Counted from the stretch's first letter, positions 1 to 11,468 are shown. The stretch: DNA of 64,000 nucleotides from Congeria kusceri (GCA_027627225.1 CM051034.1:44687548-44751547), one strand, 5' to 3'. Program-made: numbers and translations. Notes: a model not told the origin generated them from the sequence alone.

Positions 1-345
1 ACGCTTTCTGAGAGATAATCAAAACGCACCAAAATAGTCAATTAACTGCAAATAACAGCGTGGCATGTGGTCTTTTTACTGCTTAAGGTAAGGGTTTAGG
101 GGATTAAACTGCTGGTTTTAGCGCTGACCAGTGGTCAATAATAGCATTAAGGCCACGGGTAATCGGGGATTTCAATACGGCGGACGTATCACGCAGCCTT
201 TGGCCTAAGACAAAGGTCAAACACGGAATTTAATTTAATACAAAATTGAACGTGGAAAACGACATCAGTTTGTTTTAATATTAAGCAACAGGTCATATTT
301 AGTTTGTCTTTATTTACTTTTAGCCTTGTTTATAACAAAAGTTCT

Positions 346-355
346 CCCCCCCCCC
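346..355 (+). repeat. Poly-C tract
   Basis: Ten C in a row in the would-be intron left of the exon at 458-740. The remaining non-coding part of 1-457 shows nothing recognisable. Confidence 0.9.
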
Positions 356-457
356 TTCCCAAATTATGTTCTAGCAGAGAAACTTTGCCCTAGTGAAACA
401 AAGAAATAAACGAAAGACCAAACAACAACAACAACACATAAGAAAACGTCTACTCAC

Positions 458-740
458 TGAACTCCACCCCGGGTTCACTCATTTTTCCACTAGCACTCAT
501 ATGTCGCTTCCCTTTACTCGTCACTTTCACGAATCCATCCGTGCAGTTACTTTTTAGTCTGTGAAACCGTATTTGCGTCGTCCCAACTTGATTCGGAAAT
601 GTCTCCATCTTTTTTCGAACCTGTTCCAGGACGTTGTGCATGTGATGATCTTTGACAGGACTAGATCTACTTCCGTCGGTTTGCCACTGGGGGTTATTTT
701 GAAGAATATGATGAACGCTTCCTAAACTAGCACCATTTAC
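458..740 (-). CDS. Internal exon (putative exon 3) of a secreted-protein gene, partial
   Basis: This minus-strand stretch is open for 94 codons plus one base. It is bounded by an acceptor (gtactttcag, RC of 741-750) and a strong donor (A|GTGAGT at 457-452). Only one of its three frames is open, and it begins at the first base, so it needs a phase 0 intron, which exon 2 at 20049-20103 supplies. The product is polar and basic: an Asn/Gln/His-rich stretch, a Lys/Arg-rich linker, then IRFHRLKS, NCTDGFVKV and GKRHMSASGKMSEPGVEF. The last 40 residues align loosely, almost without gaps, with the start of the beta-trefoil core of FGF8/17/18-type ligands (an IR..xL.S motif, a V.V strand, then KR). That likeness was made by eye and is an inference. 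The exon ends in phase 1, and following exons would lie left of the window. A different secreted family remains possible. Confidence 0.45.
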
Positions 741-901
741 CTGAAAGTACAGATATAGATGATAATTATTATATTTTATCTATAAATATTAATATCCAGT
801 GGCCTTTGTTTAATTTATTTAATTAATGTGGGCCGTAATATCACAGACCTTATGATGATCCCCAATACTAGTTACATCATAATTTACAACACACTCATAC
901 A

Positions 902-1196
902 AATCATCATCGTCGTTATCATCAGCATCAACATCATCAGCATCAACATAAGTAGACGTACTATTAGTAAAAGTATCATCATCAGCATCATCCTCACTGT
1001 CATCAACATCATCATCAACAGCACCATCATCCTTATCAAGTTGTTCTTCTTATTAATCTCCGTCTATGATTTATATTTGTTGAAATGTAGTTTTCTTCAT
1101 AATTATAATAGTATTATATGTCATACTTTACCGTTTCCTCTTGCTAGTAATAATGTTAATAATAATAATAATCATGATGATGATGATGATGATGAT

Positions 1197-1232
<36 letters not shown>

Positions 1233-1350
1233 GGATGTGGTGATAATGATGATGATAATGATGCTGATGATAATAATAATAATAATAATAATGCTCATTA
1301 TTAGCATCATCATCGTTATCATCATCATCATAACATCATGATTATGATCA
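902..1350 (+). repeat. Imperfect (ATC)n, (AAT)n and (GAT)n microsatellites
   Basis: Two trinucleotide blocks (about 902-1045 and 1146-1350) are separated by 100 bp of ordinary sequence. In the second, (AAT)n is followed by (ATT)n around 1198-1232, which can form a hairpin. ORFs across it on both strands are artefacts of a 3-bp period. The flanking stretches 741-901 and 1351-2548 contain no other feature I can name. Confidence 0.9.
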
Positions 1351-2548
1351 CCATCGGTAGCATGCCGTTCATTCATTTATCAGACACGCAGTGAAACAAA
1401 TCTCGCATCGTCACATGCTTAATTGTCCTAGGAAAATATAGTAAACATAGTAAATGGCCCTTTTACTTCTTCAAAGACTCGTTAATTTGAATATACAAAG
1501 AACCAGTGTCAAAAATATACGCTTAAATTATGCACAAAATGAATGTAGACAACAACGCATTGTTTGATACATTTTAAAGAAATGCAAAAATATTTCAAGA
1601 ATTCGGTGTTGTAGAAGCTAAAACTGACGACGCTTTTTTTACAATACATTCAAACATTCGTATTTTGTATATTAATGTATTTTCACGCAACGCAGCCTTA
1701 CGGGTAATAGAAAACTAACCATAAAATAAAATTAATTAAGACTCACGTAAATGAGTTATGTTAATAGGTAAATATCTTATATGACAATTTAACAGGCTGA
1801 TTAACTCGCGAGATAAGCTTTGTGAGATAGATTTATAGACGCACGGGTAAAAAGAAACGAAAAGAAAATGGGTTTGGTAACCTATATTAAAGGCAGTCTT
1901 ATTAATGGTGTTTGAAATGTATACTTTGATGGGAGAAAAAAATTATAACGTATCAGCATAAAGTGTTAATTGAAAATAAAACGATTCCCCTAAATATTAC
2001 ACTAAAAGTAAACCAGTTGACATTTTATGGCATAAAGGAAAGACATTTCGATTTTAGTTTGAGGTAGTTACAGTTGGTGCGCGGTTGAAATATGCCCAAC
2101 TGTCAATACAATGACATGTATACAGATTGAAGACAATAATTTATCTTTTACAGAACAGCTAACATTATTAACTGAAAGGGCTAGGTATTAACATAAAGAT
2201 AAATACATACAATATATATGAATGATGCTTTTGTACTTAAACACGAGGATAAGTGTGCAATATTACGCAATATTACGCAATACACGCACATATTCGTAAA
2301 AGAAGTAAAATCATTGAGAAGTGTGTGCATTACTGCAAAAGAGAGCTTACGTAATTTTTGTGTATGATCTGTTGTGTAATAAAACATTCGATTTAATTGG
2401 TTTTAGGCTAGAAACCAGTAAATAAAATCTCCAAATGGTCACATTGTGCTGTATTTTAGCAAAACATCCTGGCGTCTTTCACCACTGTCCTTTATTTCAG
2501 ATGATGCAAGTCTGGTCTTTTTGAAAAGATGCTTATCTCTTCTTTCAG

Positions 2549-2830
2549 AATTTAAAATGCAAAAAGGATATTTATGCATCGCACTTAAATGAAGTCGGCC
2601 GTAATAAGAAACACAGAATGTACTTGAGATTTCGACAAAAGCTCATGTTGTCTATAAATAAACTATTCTCAGAATTCAAATGTCAAGTAGTTCGGTGTCA
2701 CGATGCATCAAAATACCCAGGAGCCACGACGTTGTCAGGAAATAACTATTTAAACCAGTGCCCGTTTTGTGAAATGTCTCATTTAACAGAAGAAGAAACG
2801 AAATATTTGATATACGGCCTACTTTTGTGA
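2549..2830 (+). CDS. Possible terminal coding exon, cysteine-containing, weakly NTR-like
   Basis: The exon follows an acceptor with a good pyrimidine tract (gcttatctcttctttcag) and is open in phase 0 for 93 codons to TGA at 2828-2830. An in-frame stop lies just upstream near 2528, so the ORF must begin by splicing or at the internal ATG at 2618. The product has paired cysteines (CKK, CQVVRC, CPFC) and ends CPFCEMSHLTEEETKYLIYG plus three leucines. The C-x-x-C then KYLI-x-G arrangement recalls netrin-like (NTR) and TIMP domains, where a CxC or CxxC motif precedes a YLIxG strand. This is an eye-level likeness only. No upstream plus-strand exon and no AATAAA shortly after the stop were found. 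It would lie inside the long intron of the minus-strand gene, antisense to it. A chance ORF is a real alternative. Confidence 0.27.
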   Translation, partial: NLKCKKDIYASHLNEVGRNKKHRMYLRFRQKLMLSINKLFSEFKCQVVRCHDASKYPGATTLSGNNYLNQCPFCEMSHLTEEETKYLIYGLLL

Positions 2831-4254
2831 ACCACCGAATATTGACTGGTGTCTAACCTTAATGTTATAACGCAGCAGCTGCTCTTTTGGTCAGATACGT
2901 TTCAATAATAACCAGTGCGGTTTCCCTTATATAAATATTTCTGAATATATAACTATCCCCATGTGTTAAGAAGATATTGACCCTTTTAACTTAAAGAAAT
3001 TATTTATTTGTATGCCAATATTGCATCTAGACGCCAACGACAAACAAGGTAAAACAAGACGTTTCTCGACAGAAATCAAATTTCCGCAGCTATAACGATG
3101 CTATTTGCATTTAAATTTCAGTCCCTTAGTATCCCCGATTACGAAACATATTGTGCAGATAATGTTGTGAACATAATATTCATACAACATGCATATTCAA
3201 ACAGTTTTAAAAATATCTGCTTTCGCGGGAAATAACAATAATGTAGCTTGGCATTTTGAACATCGGCACACTATAATTGCAGATTAAAACGTTATACCTA
3301 TGATAGAAATAGACCTCCATTGACAAAAAGCTTATACAAACGACTGTTATGCCTTCTTAACTTAATAACAATAAGTAGGTCTTGATGTTTAATTGCATCT
3401 GACGCTTCTAGGAAATTCAATAAGTTACAGTTTCGCCGCAAAGGTGATACATTTTAAATAATCGAGCATTTCCTTGTCGTTTTTTCCTCTTATCGCATTT
3501 TAATATATTTTAATCAAACGCTTTCGAAGCCGGTTCGAATACTCAATCTGGAAATTAAGCCAAATCGCACTTTACGGTGACATTATCTTTTATCTTGCAA
3601 TGTAAACCGTAAACATCGGAACGTCGACAAAGTTTCTTATCTTATTCAAATAGACTGCAACTCCATTATTTACCTAAATTGCACAACTCTCGGAGTCAGA
3701 TCAAAACGGGTTTGGAAATTAAAGGTAGACAGCGACAGTTTTGTGGTTAAAATTAATTTGCAATGTGAGAGGTAGGTCGTGGGAGACTTTGCAATTTGCA
3801 GACTGTAATAAGGAAACAATTTCGCGACGTATTTCCCCAATCGCATAAGATGATCCTATGCATTTCAATTACGAACATATAGGATGGCAGTGTGAGATGG
3901 AACAAAAGTTCATACGCATTAATGCGGATGATTCCTACTGAATTACTATCGTCGCAAAAATGGGCTATTAGTTTTAACTAACGACTAACCATAATGTATA
4001 CGCCGCACTCAAGGTAATATGCACCCAGTGTGGGTTTAATTTTAAATAAGATGGGCGATCACTTTCAGGATAGTGGTTGGTCTCTACAAATAACTGTCAT
4101 TCTTAGACTTAATCCGACTCACAGAAAATAGCCAATGGAAACCCGAGTAGACATGAAACAAGCTTTTTTCAGTGGCCATCTATAGCAATGAAGACGCATA
4201 CGTAACGACCGTTTCCATTGGTTAACATTTTGACCTAAGACAAAGAACATGCTG
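2831..4254. other. Stretch without recognised features
   Basis: AT-rich unique sequence. I see no splice-bounded ORF, tandem array or inverted repeat that stands out. Confidence 0.5.
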
Positions 4255-4324
4255 ATAAGGAGAAAGAAAGAGGAGAAGTTAGAGAAGGTTGAGAAGGAGG
4301 AGATGTAGAATGAGAAGATGAAGT

Positions 4325-5764
4325 AAGATAATGTTGAGGAGGACGAGGATGAGTAAGATCACGTTAAAGAGAAGGAGGATGTGTAAGATAATGTTTAGGA
4401 AGAGGAGTAAGATAATGTTGAGAAGGATGAGTAAGATAATGTTGAGAAGGATGAGTAAGATAATGTTGAGAAGGATGAGTAAGATAATGTTGAGAAGGAT
4501 GAGTAAGATAATGTTGAGAAGGATGAGTAAGATAATGTTGAGAAGGATGAGTAAGATAATGTTGAGAAGGATGAGTAAGATAATGTTGAGAAGGATGAGT
4601 AAGATAATGTTGAGAAGGATGAGTAAGATAATGTTGAGAAGGATGAGTAAGATAATGTTGAGAAGGATGAGTAAGATAATGTTTAGGAAGAGGAGTAAGA
4701 TAATGTTGAGAAGGATGAGTAAGATAATGTTGAGAAGGATGAGTAAGATAATGTTGAGAAGGATGAGTAAGATAATGTTGAGAAGGATGAGTAAGATAAT
4801 GTTGAGAAGGATGAGTAAGATAATGTTTAGGAAGAGGAGTAAGATAATGTTGAGAAGGATGAGTAAGATAATGTTGAGAAGGATGAGTAAGATAATGTTG
4901 AGAAGGATGAGTAAGATAATGTTGAGAAGGATGAGTAAGATAATGTTGAGAAGGATGAGTAAGATAATGTTGAGAAGGATGAGTAAGATAATGTTGAGAA
5001 GGATGAGTAAGATAATGTTGAGAAGGATGAGTAAGATAATGTTTAGGAAGAGGAGTAAGATAATGTTGAGAAGGATGAGTAAGATAATGTTGAGAAGGAT
5101 GAGTAAGATAATGTTGAGAAGGATGAGTAAGATAATGTTGAGAAGGATGAGTAAGATAATGTTGAGAAGGATGAGTAAGATAATGTTTAGGAAGAGGAGT
5201 AAGATAATGTTGAGAAGGATGAGTAAGATAATGTTGAGAAGGATGAGTAAGATAATGTTGAGAAGGATGAGTAAGATAATGTTGAGAAGGATGAGTAAGA
5301 TAATGTTGAGAAGGATGAGTAAGATAATGTTGAGAAGGATGAGTAAGATAATGTTTAGGAAGAGGAGTAAGATAATGTTGAGAAGGATGAGTAAGATAAT
5401 GTTGAGAAGGATGAGTAAGATAATGTTGAGAAGGATGAGTAAGATAATGTTGAGAAGGATGAGTAAGATAATGTTGAGAAGGATGAGTAAGATAATGTTG
5501 AGAAGGATGAGTAAGATAATATTTAGGAAGAGGAGTAAGATAATGTTGAGAAGGATGAGTAAGATAATGTTGAGAAGGATGAGTAAGATAATGTTGAGAA
5601 GGATGAGTAAGATAATGTTTAGGAAGAGGAGTAAGATAATTTTGAGAAGGATGAGTAAGATAATGTTGAGAAGGATGAGTAAGATAATGTTGAGAAGGAT
5701 GAGTAAGATAATGTTTAGGAAGAGGAGTAAGATAATGTTGAGAAGGATGAGTAAGATAATGTAA
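4325..5764 (+). repeat. 24-bp minisatellite, 57 exact-period units plus two 30-bp units
   Basis: The main unit is gataatgttgagaaggatga plus gtaa. From 4387 to 5754 the period is exactly 24 bp for 57 copies. Forty-eight are this A type, with near-perfect identity. Nine are a B type carrying gtttaggaagagg, starting at 4387, 4675, 4819, 5035, 5179, 5347, 5515, 5611 and 5707. Two longer 30-bp ancestral-looking units precede the array (4327-4386). One frame is open for 477 codons (MLRRMSKI repeated) only because 24 is divisible by three. The same unit has TAA in the other plus frames. It is not a gene. Confidence 0.97.
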
Positions 5765-5990
5765 GTAGAATGAGTAATATGATGTTAGAAGGATGAGTGT
5801 AGTGATAGTGGAGGGAAGGATGAGTAAAATAATAGTGTGAAGGATGGGAGATAATGTGAGGAAGATGGGAGATAATGTGAGGAGGATGGAATATAATGAG
5901 AGAAGGATGGTAGATAATGTGAGGAAGATGGGATATAAAGTGAGAAGGATGGGAGATATTGTGAGGAGGATCGGAGAGGAGGAATACGAT
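5765..5990 (+). repeat. Degenerate flank of the 24-bp array
   Basis: Diverged units of the type gaaggatgggagataatgtg continue the array at about 20-24 bp spacing and fade out near 5990. A matching purine-rich flank lies on the left at 4255-4324. The following 5991-6655 holds nothing I can name. Confidence 0.8.
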
Positions 5991-6659
5991 TTAATGAAAG
6001 TACGACGATTATGATAATGATAATGCTAACATATAGGCTGATGAGGAATTAAGATAAGGAAATATCATACATATACAGAAACGATGAGGTTTAAGACTGC
6101 GCACAATAACGAAAATAAACAATAAAGAATGGTCTCTCATAGAAACATCAAAGTCACACAAAAGAATTGTTTAAATATGTAACCAAATGGCGACCATTAA
6201 ACGCATGCTGTTGATAATTATAATTGTAATTTTAATTGGACGCTTAATTAAAACACCGGATTGAATAAATAAATTTCCCTTTAAGTAAATACCCCCTGTG
6301 GGGATATAATGCGTCGTCAGATTAACTACACACCAACATTTATCATAATTTAGAGATCTGTTTTACAAATTTACAGCAGATTTATGTCTACGGTCCGGGT
6401 TACACTGTGCCCTTTCTGCAATGCGGCACTAATTCAAAGAGGGTCACTATATATGGTGAAAAACCGAAATAAAATAGAGGCAAAATATGCGCAGGTGTCT
6501 TAGAAGGGGAACGTTTCTGCAAGTAAGAAATTAATATGTTTGTTGAACTTCGATAACGTTGCAACATCGTGTTTTTTACTCGTTATCCCATAATTATGTA
6601 GGACGGATTTAGTTCAAATAAATATGATATGATAAGTATTACCTTCAATGGAGGTTATC

Positions 6660-6812
6660 AAATAGCTATTGCAGAGTTACATTTTTTGCCCAATCAACAT
6701 GAAACTTGCTCAGAACCTTTGTTCTTATGATATCTTGGCTGAGTTTGAAAAAGGTTCTGCTCCCTTGAAAAACATGGCCGCCAGGGGGCGGGGCAGTTTT
6801 AAGAATGAGTAG
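6660..6812 (+). repeat. Fragment of a dispersed bivalve-type repeat
   Basis: The stretch with atgaaacttgctcagaacc, gatatcttggctgagtttg and aaaacatggccgccaggg matches a motif series I remember as very frequent in bivalve genomes. Only one copy lies in this window, so the repeat status rests on memory. A (C)15 tract at 6924-6938 follows. A minus-strand ORF across the block ends in residues read from this repeat and is not a gene. Sequence from 7016 to 7737 shows nothing else. Confidence 0.5.
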
Positions 6813-7737
6813 ACCTGGAAGTTTAACAAGCAGACTAAGAAAGGATGGGTTGCTTTCAACAGGGCATTAAAAGACACCGTGTCTCCTCTGGAACGGGGCG
6901 CCCCGTCTTCTGTTTCTAGCTCACCCCCCCCCCCCCCCGTCCCCCTCGTAGCCCAACTAACAAGTCCTCTGCAGGTGATTGCCAGATAGGAGTGAGTCTG
7001 GATGCAGTTCATACAAATTTAAAACGCGCACGTTGCGAGTTTTATTGTTCCTTTCAGTCAATGTTACGACAAAAATAAAGAAACATGCCCTGGCTGCCAT
7101 TATCAAAGACACGGCTCCTTATACATAATGTATGCCAAAGAAAGAAAAGTATAGCAATGTAATCTACCTATTGGGCAACATTCGATGACAAAGTACAGGG
7201 CATTAATGCCGAATTAGTGCACACATCGTTGGTTATCGTCAACTAATTAGCGTTTTATCAAAGAAATTAGAATCTTTCAGGTTGCGTGTAGCCTATTAGC
7301 GGTGTTGAAATAGAATTCATATCGTTCATTGCGACCCATTTCTCGCCATAGGTGTAATTTCTTCGGTCATTTTTTATTCATTAAACATCGATATCACTAA
7401 AATAGAATCTACAGAACTGCATATATAAAGCCGCTAAATTTGTCATGACACGCTATGGAGGAATTACAGAAAAGACTCGAATGCTAGTGAATGAAGACAT
7501 ACACATTATCTGCTCATACGTTACTAAAATTACTACTTTACTAGTAAATTCTATTATTATCAAATGAGTAGGTTACTGGTTTCTTTCCTCACTTTAAATA
7601 TTATTGTAGCACCAAAGATATATATTTGGCCATCACGTATGATAACATCTGAACTGTGGACAAATATGTAAGTTTTGTATTAAAAGTAATAGTCACGAGA
7701 AATCGTGCATCAGCTACAAACACTGAAGCATAATTCA

Positions 7738-8009
7738 ATGTCAATGTTGCTGCTGCTCATCTGGCCTTCTCAGAACCCAATTATTTCTGCCATCAACATT
7801 TCAAAACATAAAAATGAAACACAGCATCGGACCACCATTCAGCTAGCTACGATGTACGTGGAAAACGTCAATGTCTGTTGGAACAATTTCGACGGAGGGT
7901 GGCGCGTATTGCGTGCCAAACCGGCAACGCAACAACACGAATGTGGAATCATCATTAACAACGAAAATATATACAATATAGACCCCCACTTTACCCAAAA
8001 CAGCACGTG
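7738..8009 (+). CDS. First (or internal) exon of a small Ig-like gene candidate
   Basis: The frame is open from ATG at 7738 (or from 7705) to a donor GTG|GTAAGA after 8009, ending in phase 2. The first residues, MSMLLLLIWPS, could be a short signal sequence. The same bases form a strong acceptor (tgctcatctggccttctcag, ending 7773), so the piece could instead be an internal exon starting at 7774 in phase 0. G+C is clearly above the flanks. The product has NVCWNNFDGGWRVL, a Cys with a Trp a few residues later, as in strands B and C of an Ig domain. With the exon at 8563-8650 the predicted protein is 119 residues. The Ig assignment is an inference. The gene would be antisense inside the long intron of the minus-strand gene. 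Confidence 0.33.
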
Positions 8010-8074
8010 GTAAGATTACGGATAATTTTAGAAATTTACATATCTGTGTCCTTCGGGTCGTGGTAAATTGTGCT

Positions 8075-8360
8075 TTGTAGGATCATAATTTTCACAAATC
8101 ATATTTTTCATACACCTGTAAAGAATAGGATCTTATTTATCACATGTTTAAGTGTTAAGAACGTGATTGGCCACAAATGAAATAAGCGTGAGGATCACAG
8201 ACGAATATTAATTCATTGCATATCAATAACTTAATGCGATCACAAACCTCACAGAAAAGGTAAAGAATAATACTGAGCTGTGTGAAGAATAAGATCTCAA
8301 TTTCACACCTGTGAAGAATGAGATCCTATTTTTCACAGATGTGGAAAATATGATATGTGT
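8075..8360 (+). repeat. Dispersed element E, copy 1
   Basis: This block matches, in inverted orientation, the sequence at 32045-32440. Shared landmarks are ttcacaaatcatatttttca, gtgattggcca, tgcatatcaa and gcgat.acaaac.tcacag, in the same order. Its right end contains degenerate copies of the ttcacacctgtgaagaatga motif, which in copy 2 is expanded to a 52-bp array. No ORF or long terminal inverted repeat is evident. I do not know the family. Confidence 0.7.
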
Positions 8361-8562
8361 AAAATATGGTCCTACAGTCCTTTGTACGATCCTTTTTCTT
8401 ATTTAAACGACGATTTTTGTTCTAGTTTTTTTTCTATGTTATTTATAAATAAAAAATGTGGCTTACGCGATAAGATGTGAACATATTTTTTTTTTTGCAC
8501 ATTTATGTGAATATAACTTGTAACTTATTTAAAATGTTCTATGTTTATTTGTTTTATTGCAG

Positions 8563-8650
8563 TTGTACCGTAGAAATGAGCTGTAAAAGCGCACTGAAAA
8601 ACTCTAAGAGTATAACCTTGTATGTGACGGATATCGTGTGGAAGATGTAA
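8563..8650 (+). CDS. Terminal exon of the small Ig-like gene candidate
   Basis: The acceptor tttatttgttttattgcag is strong. The first base completes a codon left as TG by the exon ending at 8009, giving Cys. The frame then reads on to TAA at 8648-8650: CTVEMSCKSALKNSKSITLY followed by VTDIVWKM. A C-x(5)-C pair ahead of a strand like SITLYV is what the end of an Ig-like domain often shows, with the partner Cys at VCW in the previous exon. The intron is 553 bp. No AATAAA was seen within about 60 bp after the stop, so the transcript end is unknown. The phase match has a one-in-three chance of arising at random. Confidence 0.33.
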
Positions 8651-8819
8651 TATTACATCACTTTAGTGATTGAAACCATACAATACACAATTTAATGTAA
8701 AGGCACTCACTACTGCAGTAAAAGAAACACTCGTAAAAGTTCTTGGTTGTTGAACAAGTTGTTGATTTCCGCGTACGTTGTAAGTCGGAACGATTTCAGG
8801 CATTCTGATATAAGGTTTT

Positions 8820-9135
8820 GATGTGGGTCTGACATTGGGATATGTCCATTTGGGCTTTACGGACTTCGATGTAGGTCGGATATTTGAATATGTTGGACAA
8901 ACTGGTACACTGTATTTAGAATTATAATAATTTGATAGTTTGTCGTACGGGTATCGTCGAAGTGAGGACTTCGATGTAAGTCGGATATTTGAATATGTTG
9001 GACAAGCTTATACACTGTATTTAGAGTTATGAGTTTTTGTTTGCCCTACGGGTATTGTCAGAGTGAAGACTGATGTAGGTTGGATATTTGAATGTGTTGA
9101 ACAAACCGATATACTGTATTTAGAATTATGGTAGT
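8820..9135 (+). repeat. Roughly 100-bp tandem array, three units and a fragment
   Basis: Units starting with gatgtaggtcggatatttga begin at 8868, 8973 and 9072 (periods 105 and 99 bp). Each continues through tgttggacaa, actgtatttaga and a tacgggtat motif. A 48-bp partial unit lies at 8820. An ORF beginning at 9128 starts inside the last unit and has no support as a gene. Nothing else was seen in 9136-9770. Confidence 0.85.
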
Positions 9136-9769
9136 TTACCATAGAATGCCATATTTAACAAAACCGTTTCGTTGCGTCAACATTCAGCGCGTGCGTTGGC
9201 AGATGAAATGTTTCCATCTGGACCGGTTAATTATAGAAAACAAACAGACCTCAATTAGCACGTTGTATACATATATATCTCTGGAAAATTACGAAACCAT
9301 TCACAAAGTCGGTATCATTATTGTTCTTAGCGTAGCATCCAGATGGGCAAAACAACAAGCTCAAAGTAGTTTCCATGAACTCGCAAACGTTAATAAATAT
9401 TTATATAATTATATACTTCTACTTGTACTAAAATAATACAATATTTGATGTAACTGTAATTGCATCAGCATTAACTGTCTCAGTTTTGTGTTCATAGATT
9501 TGAAGGAAATAAATATTTACCAACGTACCAAATATACTAATGCAATAATTATACAAAATTTAATTTAATCATTTTAATATTAGACATTATAAGCATTTCA
9601 CATTGTATTTGTGCTAAAAGACTTAAGGTAAAGTATATTGGACACCGAGAGAATACAGCGGTGATAATCAAGGGAACCTTTACAAAAAGATACCAACGGT
9701 GGGTATAATGGAACATGAATTTGGCATAAATTTAACACACGTTGATTTAGAGAACACACAAATTATATT

Positions 9770-10015
9770 TAAGAAATAATTTTCGATTTTGAGTTGTTTA
9801 TCTATCAATGAACAACGATTTTGAGTTTTGATGCGGAAGAATTAAACCACGAGGGCGTTAATATACGCACATCATAACGAAAAATCGTTGTTTATTTACA
9901 TATAAACACAATCTGCAATTACAATGCAAACTATATTTTACAGTTTCGGAACTACTTTTTCAAATGTTTTTTGGCAATTTAACAACGGACATTGTGCGCG
10001 TATGATGTTAGAATA
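9770..10015 (+). mobile_element. MITE family D, copy 1 (most diverged)
   Basis: It shares with the copies at 58731 and 62256 the left end gaaataattttcgat, a partly decayed hairpin around ttgtttatctatcaatgaac, the core gagttttgatgcgg and taaaccacgagggcgtta, and the right half ending gaactactttttc ... tttaacaacg. There is no coding capacity. It is non-autonomous and in the same orientation as the other two copies. The next 900 bp (10016-10910) hold no supported feature. Confidence 0.7.
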
Positions 10016-10910
10016 TATACTAGGTTTGTTGCAACGGTTGTGAGGAGTACTTACATTCAAAATTATTTTCAAACATTATTTTAAATCCATCGCTTTGAAC
10101 ACCCTTGATAACAAATACGTGTTCTATATTCTGGCTGTGGCATTGGGGTTGCATTTATCGTGTATTTTCGGGCGAGGCTTTTGAAGAGTCTGCAAAAATA
10201 TCTTTAAACAAACGTTTCATGGACTTATACTATTCTATCTTTGCTGCATGCGTTTTTTTTCAAAACGTGCATATTTGTCAAATACCTTACGTCACGTGGA
10301 TGACAAACAACATGCAGTTATTCGCTATACACCGTCCCAACGTATAAATAAAACTGACAAAGTGCGAAATAAAAAGGCGCAGATTCAAGAAAACATTCGT
10401 GGAAAAATGGCAAAACATATAAACCGACAAAGAATGGGAGTTTTCAATTAAGACTCTTTCTTTGATCTTCGTTTTTTGAAGTTGAAAAATTTGGAGAGGA
10501 CATCTTTAATTGTTCGCTTTCTTTGATACAACGGTTTCCTCAATGGAACTTTTGTTGTATTAATCAACATATTGTGAGGTTTACACACTAATTAACAAAT
10601 GACGCACCGTTCAGAAAGGAGATTCTTTGTTCCGCTATGTGAAATTTGCAGTCTGAGGTTCATAAATCAAAATTTCAAAACAAAGATAACATGACAGTTT
10701 CTTGTTTATTTCGATGATGTACTATAATTGAACGACTTCAAGGGTGTACACATTCGGAGTCCTTAGCAAACCAGTTACAAGGAATACTCCATTGTACCCC
10801 AAGTAGGTATCCAACTCTCAATAAGTTTTCCCACTATATAAACCTTATTTTTACCGTCAGTATATGCCAATATCATTGTCGTTTAATTTCAGGTTTTCTT
10901 TCTGATATTG

Positions 10911-10940
10911 CCCCCCCCCCCCCCACCCCCCACCCCTTAA
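10911..10940 (+). repeat. Poly-C tract
   Basis: Fourteen C, then short C runs broken by single A. On the minus strand this could form a G-quadruplex. Confidence 0.9.
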
Positions 10941-11017
10941 TGCCTTTTTCGTGGACACAGTCCCTTAAATATAGATATATGTATACCATGACCTCTTTGC
11001 CTTTGGTACGTCGACAG

Positions 11018-11300
11018 CCTTCAATCCCGGAGGATTGCGAAATTTCAAACCTCGTCAACGAGCTTAATAATAGCAGTATAGCTTTCATAGACTTTCTAGA
11101 CGCTTCGGGTAGTGTGTCCGTTTACAAAGTACTATCTCTTATCAAAACACGATACACTGACAATGTGTATGTTTGAAACGCGAAACCTCCCTAAGTAATG
11201 CTATTGTATTTTTATTTATGCCCGTGTATACTCGATTTATTACAGTAACAATCTGCTATGGATGGCGGGCTCTGGTTGCACAAATGAATGGGTCGAATAG
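11018..11300 (+). CDS. Possible two-exon coding fragment, function unknown
   Basis: An acceptor (ctttggtacgtcgacag) leads into a phase 0 frame encoding PSIPEDCEISNLVNELNN and further residues. It is more GC-rich than its surroundings and more acidic than the many AT-biased chance ORFs nearby. The unspliced frame stops at 11174-11176. A GT|GTATGT donor after 11166 would join in phase 2 to 11246, after a second acceptor (gatttattacag). That gives a final NNLLWMAGSGCTNEWVE before TAG at 11298-11300. The intron would be only 79 bp. I recognise no domain. No polyadenylation signal is evident. A chance ORF is at least as likely. Confidence 0.18.
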
Positions 11301-11452
11301 CATCTTAGAAACATAAGTATCTCAAACAAAACTCTGCATCTTCGCCGATGGGGTTGTCAACTGACGCACTGTAGTCACAGTTCGCCTTATTTATATATTA
11401 TTAGTTCTTTTGTGGCCTACTTGAGTCGCCGGATAAATGTAGTGTACTTTAA

Positions 11453-11468
11453 ACTAGTAGTAGTAGTA

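Noticed and set aside
4331..5764. 477-codon plus-strand ORF of MLRRMSKI repeats
   Set aside because: Its length follows from a 24-bp tandem period. Units are almost identical at the DNA level without a codon pattern, and the flanks are non-coding degenerate repeats.
10040..10137. Minus-strand first exon (ATG to a GAAT|GTAAGT donor, product MQPQCHSQNIEHVF and on)
   Set aside because: An in-frame TAA lies directly before the ATG, no partner acceptor in the right phase was seen, and it borders a MITE. A chance donor is more likely.
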